NCBI GenBank assembly: GCA_963926475.1
Contig: CAWUXE010000001.1
Span: forward strand, 91,857-155,856
Direction of reading: 5' to 3'
DNA length: 64,000 nt
Origin: UBA2040 sp002384725
GTDB taxonomy: Bacteria; Bacteroidota; Bacteroidia; Flavobacteriales_D; Crocinitomicaceae
Positions 60,359 through 64,000 of the stretch are shown piece after piece. Both the position numbers and the translations under genes were made by a program. How positions within the stretch are numbered: the stretch's first letter is position 1; each line of letters starts with the position of its first letter. Below the pieces are notes generated by a model. That model was given only the letters and a program-made list of their open reading frames with translations. It was not told the origin of the DNA and ran no database searches.

Positions 60359-60802
60359 TCCAATAGTCTTCTGTGATAATTAATTTGTCCCAGATGGTAA
60401 ACCAAATGTGTAGTAAGATGAATCAAGAAAAATGAATTTATTTTCTTCTCTTTCAACATAATTTTCGGATAATCCTCGCTTAATTGATCATCCGAAAGGT
60501 TATCAAGGGCAATAAAAACCGTTTCTATTGTCTCATCCAACATTTGAAGAAGTTGCTTTCTAGGAACATTTTTTTGAGAAAATAAAAGATCACGTTGTCG
60601 AACAAATCCTGTATTTCTAAATTCAGCACCAGCAAATGCGTTCAGATTACCTATGAGGTGTTTGCAAAGATTACCTACTGAATTACTGATGCCCTTTCAA
60701 CCATAAATTGGTTTCATTAGAATACGATTCTATTTCGGTCTTCTGGGCAATCAAAACCAAATGAAATATTTATTTTAGTTCATTTAAAATTGTCTTTTTC
60801 AT
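60355..60802 (-). pseudogene. decayed DinB-family (DUF1572-like) protein
   Basis: On the minus strand, ATG 60802 starts MKKTILNELK then an in-frame TAA at codon 11. Beyond it the same frame continues IFHLVLIAQKTEIESYSNETNLWLKG, after which a shift into another frame at an AAAGGG run gives ISNSVGNLCKHLIGNLNAFA and then GAEFRNTGFVRQRDLLFSQK. That frame runs to the end, ...HLGQINYHRRLLD, at 60355. These are all successive DinB/DUF1572 segments with the metal-binding His pattern (HLTTHLVYHLGQ). One stop and one frameshift break the gene. The 62-residue open frame at 60355-60543 is only its tail. Confidence 0.85.
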
Positions 60803-60811
60803 AAAGGTAAT

Positions 60812-61309
60812 TTATATAAACAGCAATACTAAAGCTACTACAATACCTCCTAATGCGAAAAACATTCCTTTTTTAAAAACAGCAGTTCCTGGTATGAACA
60901 TCCAAAAAGCTGATACGACAAAAAACAATAAACTAAGTCCAAACAATATATTCAGGAAAAATAAAGGATCTCCTGTTTTCGCTTTATGGAAGTGCGTCAT
61001 CTTATCCAGAACATATGGCAGCTCACGTGTTGCGAAATTTGCTTTACGAGAAGTCATATTGTATTCCCCTTCCTTGAAGTAGACTATTCCACTTTCATTT
61101 CGTTCAATTTTTAGTCGTTTGATGTGTAATACTTGACCCAATTGATTCAATGACGTACCTTCCGGCACTATCACCTCTTGTGTCTTTTCTATGGTAAATG
61201 TATCGCTGTCTCTAAAAATTAGGACAATTCCGCTAAGGGCATAAACAGCCAAAATTCCAGCCATGAAAAAGCCTAAATAACGGTGTGCAATTCTCGTTTT
61301 TTCTCTCAT
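60812..61309 (-). CDS. PepSY-like membrane protein
   Basis: A 165-residue protein with an N-terminal hydrophobic segment (YLGFFMAGILAVYALSGIVLIF), a periplasmic part (about residues 35-105) and two further segments near the C-terminus (FLNILFGLSLLFFVVSAFW and FALGGIVVALVLLF). The RIAHRYLGFFMAGILAVYALSG start is typical of PepSY-associated TM proteins, several of which act with siderophore or haem receptors. It lies 17 nt downstream of the TonB-dependent receptor gene on the same strand, so co-transcription is likely. A role in iron uptake is inferred from context only. Confidence 0.75.
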   Translation of the reverse strand: MREKTRIAHRYLGFFMAGILAVYALSGIVLIFRDSDTFTIEKTQEVIVPEGTSLNQLGQVLHIKRLKIERNESGIVYFKEGEYNMTSRKANFATRELPYVLDKMTHFHKAKTGDPLFFLNILFGLSLLFFVVSAFWMFIPGTAVFKKGMFFALGGIVVALVLLFI

Positions 61310-61326
61310 AAAATCAATACAAATTA

Positions 61327-63723
61327 TTATCGTCTACCTCCACCTGAATAACTCATTGCCTCACCATTTCCAAAGCTATAGCTGAATCCTAAGATAATGA
61401 ATCGTCCTCTTTGCGAAAAATAATACGCATAAAATGACGATTGATCTACGATACTTTCTCGTATTCTGGAGGCAAAAATATCACGTACTACTAGATTAAC
61501 GACAGCTTTTCCTTTCCAAATTTTCTTTCTCAAACCTGCGTCAGCAAAGGCGAATCCAGATACATTTCCTTGTATTGTCTTGTAGGAAGATTGATAATTA
61601 CCCGTTATTTCAAAATCAATATCATACTTTAATTTAAACTTCGTAGTCATTTTCGTCGACCACTGGTTTCCTTGGAAATCAAAATTCTGAGATTCAAAAC
61701 TCCCTATTCTATTAAAGTAACCATAATTGAAATCTCCATTTGTCGAGAACCATTTTTTTAGTGAATATTTCCAGTTTAATTCACCACCAATTTTATGATT
61801 TACTCCAATATTTTCTGGACGGGTAATTACAATATTATTCTCCGAATAGGAGATATTTTCTTTAACTTCAGTTGAGTATAAATAATAGGCACTAACATTC
61901 AAGGTTAATTTCTTGATATAAAATATCCCCGTAAGTTCATACGAATCTGCAAACTCTGGCAATAGGTTTGGGTTTCCTGTTCGAATGCTGTAATTATTAC
62001 GAATATTGAAAAAAGGATTCAAATCCCACAAATGCGGTCTAAAAATTCTTCTCGAATACCCTGCTTGAACCTGCACTTTCTTTGAAAACTTGTAGGATGT
62101 GTGGACCGTTGGAAACAAGTTCGTGAAATTTCTATTGTTGCCTTCGTTAGTATTGGTTAACAGCGTTGTTAAATCTGTATTCTCAACTCTTAGTCCTAAT
62201 TTCAATCCCCATTTATTCAATTCATAAGCACCCGTAGAATAGACTCCTAGAACTTTTTGATTGTATTGGAAATCGTTTGTGAAATTCGAATCAACTACAT
62301 AAGTATTTCCAACTTCATTGAAGACAGCATAATCATTTCCTACATCGTTAATATCATACATCACTCCAGCTTCAATCGTCCATTTTTTACCTATCGGATT
62401 TACATAATCAAGTTGATAGGTTTGATTAAATTGGAAGAAGCTTGTTTCCGTTTTCTGATTTCCAAAAACTTCTGTTCCTAAGGAATAGGAATTTTGAAAA
62501 ATGGATGATTGGTCCTTACCGAAAAACCTTCCCAAGGTATTAAATTGAAGGGTGTGCTCTTTATTATTCTTGAATTGTCTATTGTATTGGAAATCGTATT
62601 GATATTTTGGATTTAAAGCAGAGGTTTCCTCTGTGCGTCTGTACTGAGAAACAAGATCGTTTTGACTATTATAAATGTATAAATCATTTACTGAAGGCTG
62701 ATCCTCAATTTCGTAAGCAAAATTTCCTGAAAGAGTTATTGTATTGAAAGAGTCAATGTAATAATCAGTTCCCAACGTAATGTTATAAAAGTTTTCATCT
62801 CTGTACGCAACTCCTTCACCAATAACAGTTGTGGTGTCCTTATAATTTCTGTTTTCACTTTTATCATAACTAGGCAGTGACCTATAACCAGCACCAAATT
62901 GAGTAAATAAGTTAAATTTCTTTGCTCTGTAGTTGATACTTCCACCAACGGAATGATTATGAGGCCACCCGGTGTTTACCGAAATGGAACCATTGAACCC
63001 CTTATTTTCCTCCTTTTTCAATATTATATTTAATATGCCTGAGGTTCCACTTGCATCATATTTTGCTGATGGATTTGTAATTACTTCGATAGATTCAATC
63101 ATATCGGCAGTAATTGTGCCCAAAGCCTTACTAGGGTCGTCTGAAAGCACAGAGGGCTTCCCATTAATCAATATTTGTACGCCCGAGTTTCCACGGAGTT
63201 GTATATTCCCCTCAATATCGACGTTAACTGAAGGCACACTATTCAGTACTTCAATAGCATTTACACCAGTTGAACTTATATCCTTACCAACGATAAAAAC
63301 ACGCTTATCCAATTTAAAAACCATGGATGATTTTTCTGCAGTGACTTGAACTTCTCCAACATTTTGAATAGAGGATACCAATGCAAGTTGACCCAAATCA
63401 ATCAATGTTACATTTGGAGTAAACTCTTTGATGATCAATTCATCATATCCAATAAAGATAACTTTAACATACAGGTTTACCGAATCACTTTTAAATTCAA
63501 ATTCACCCTTGTCATCAGTCGTTGTGCCAGTAATCACCCTATTGGAACTATTTGAAACCAGAAGGACGGTCGCATATGGAATGTCCTCGTTGCTTTCCTT
63601 CTCTATTATTTTTCCAAAGTACGTTTTTTCCTGGCCAAAAGCACCTATTGTGAATTGTAAAAAGATGAGTAATGATAAAATTGCTTTAAATGTCAAACCT
63701 TGTAAGTTGATTAAAATTAGCAT
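61327..63723 (-). CDS. TonB-dependent outer-membrane receptor (CarboxypepD_reg type)
   Basis: A 798-residue receptor. It has an export signal, an N-terminal carboxypeptidase-regulatory-like domain (YFGKIIEKESNEDIPYATVLL, residues about 35-110), a plug with GNSGVQILINGKPSVLSD and SIEVITNPSAKYDASGTSG, and a long C-terminal barrel with repeated aromatic strands, ending in FSYSFGNGEAMSYSGGGRR. The last aromatic residue is a Tyr rather than Phe, and the tail is Gly/Arg-rich. It transports a substrate across the outer membrane using TonB. The plug signature is like the outer-membrane barrel type 3 receptors. The substrate is unknown; the PepSY gene follows. Confidence 0.88.
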   Translation of the reverse strand: MLILINLQGLTFKAILSLLIFLQFTIGAFGQEKTYFGKIIEKESNEDIPYATVLLVSNSSNRVITGTTTDDKGEFEFKSDSVNLYVKVIFIGYDELIIKEFTPNVTLIDLGQLALVSSIQNVGEVQVTAEKSSMVFKLDKRVFIVGKDISSTGVNAIEVLNSVPSVNVDIEGNIQLRGNSGVQILINGKPSVLSDDPSKALGTITADMIESIEVITNPSAKYDASGTSGILNIILKKEENKGFNGSISVNTGWPHNHSVGGSINYRAKKFNLFTQFGAGYRSLPSYDKSENRNYKDTTTVIGEGVAYRDENFYNITLGTDYYIDSFNTITLSGNFAYEIEDQPSVNDLYIYNSQNDLVSQYRRTEETSALNPKYQYDFQYNRQFKNNKEHTLQFNTLGRFFGKDQSSIFQNSYSLGTEVFGNQKTETSFFQFNQTYQLDYVNPIGKKWTIEAGVMYDINDVGNDYAVFNEVGNTYVVDSNFTNDFQYNQKVLGVYSTGAYELNKWGLKLGLRVENTDLTTLLTNTNEGNNRNFTNLFPTVHTSYKFSKKVQVQAGYSRRIFRPHLWDLNPFFNIRNNYSIRTGNPNLLPEFADSYELTGIFYIKKLTLNVSAYYLYSTEVKENISYSENNIVITRPENIGVNHKIGGELNWKYSLKKWFSTNGDFNYGYFNRIGSFESQNFDFQGNQWSTKMTTKFKLKYDIDFEITGNYQSSYKTIQGNVSGFAFADAGLRKKIWKGKAVVNLVVRDIFASRIRESIVDQSSFYAYYFSQRGRFIILGFSYSFGNGEAMSYSGGGRR

Positions 63724-63874
63724 TGCAAAGAAACGGTGTTTTTCTCAATTAGAATGAAAACGAATGTTAATCGATACATAGAATTTTTGTCAATCTATTG
63801 AGTTTGATGTTGTGGAAATTAAATTCCTTGCCTAATAGAGAAGAATAAATTTGAATTCCAAAAGAATACTAACA

Positions 63875-63910
63875 AAAAAGCCCCGAACCAGAAGGAACGG
63901 GGCTTTAAAA
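63875..63910 (-). terminator. rRNA operon terminator
   Basis: AAAGCCCCG (63878-63886) pairs perfectly with CGGGGCTTT (63899-63907), and six A on the plus side make a T-run on the minus strand. It lies just downstream of the 5S rRNA 3' end. Confidence 0.92.
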
Positions 63911-63911
63911 G

Positions 63912-64000
<89 letters not shown>

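Noticed and set aside
62972..63349. 125-codon plus-strand frame in the TonB receptor
   Set aside because: Shadow of the plug domain, with no supporting start or promoter.

Overview
The window reads as a chromosome segment of a member of the Bacteroidota, most probably Flavobacteriales and perhaps close to Crocinitomicaceae. The lineage inference rests on type IX secretion (T9SS) sorting domains, the TAnnTTTG promoter element upstream of many genes, near-absence of Shine-Dalgarno sequences, a CarboxypepD_reg-type TonB receptor, a two-subunit methylmalonyl-CoA mutase and a DnaG primase without an intact zinc site. The DNA is AT-rich and gene-dense. Almost everything is housekeeping or catabolic. 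I see no phage, insertion sequence, CRISPR array, tRNA or defence system.

Layout. 0-8 kb: AsmA-like protein (5' end cut by the window), a tiny membrane protein, an EI24 membrane protein overlapping mutA, mutB, and a secreted protein. 8-13 kb: MscS channel, efp, a DUF4440 lipoprotein, rimO and a hypothetical protein. 13-19 kb: a tripartite RND efflux operon (adaptor, pump, TolC-like channel). 19-26 kb: AhpD-like protein, a T9SS cargo protein, then a beta-oxidation operon (MarR regulator, FadN-like multienzyme, thiolase) with a perfect palindrome upstream of marR, and a PaaI-type thioesterase. 26.2-26.4 kb: a scar joining the first codons of purT to the tail of a T9SS cargo gene. 26.6-39 kb: long plus-strand runs with lpxK, purine nucleoside phosphorylase, gatB, two TlpA-like proteins, lpxH, a secreted protein, polyprenyl synthase, a lipoprotein, dnaG and a second MscS channel. 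39-50 kb: pdxJ, CBS protein, nadK, a cyclophilin-FKBP lipoprotein, an outer-membrane barrel, lysA, a CrtD/CrtI-type desaturase, speA, an ArsC-like protein and prfB. 50-52 kb: gcvH, a VanZ-like protein, tonB and purE.

52-60 kb is the amino-acid and deoxynucleoside catabolism region. It holds a decayed LytTR regulator, hppD and hmgA (tyrosine degradation), an SDR-type threonine dehydrogenase, a MORN/YwqK-repeat protein, and deoC followed by a full ALDH and a short, catalytically incomplete ALDH that together resemble a split ALDH16. 60-64 kb: a decayed DinB-family gene, a PepSY-type membrane protein, a TonB-dependent receptor and, at the right edge on the minus strand, the 3' part of a 5S rRNA with its terminator.

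The genes together suggest an aerobic heterotroph that burns fatty acids, propionyl-CoA, tyrosine, threonine and deoxynucleosides, with a lipid A outer membrane and possibly carotenoid pigment. The features most worth a second look are three decayed genes (purT/T9SS junction, LytTR, DinB), the DnaG zinc-site loss, the split ALDH16-like pair beside deoC, and promoter elements placed so close to the start codons of rimO and the polyprenyl synthase that leaderless mRNAs are likely. All calls come from reading the sequence; no database search was run.
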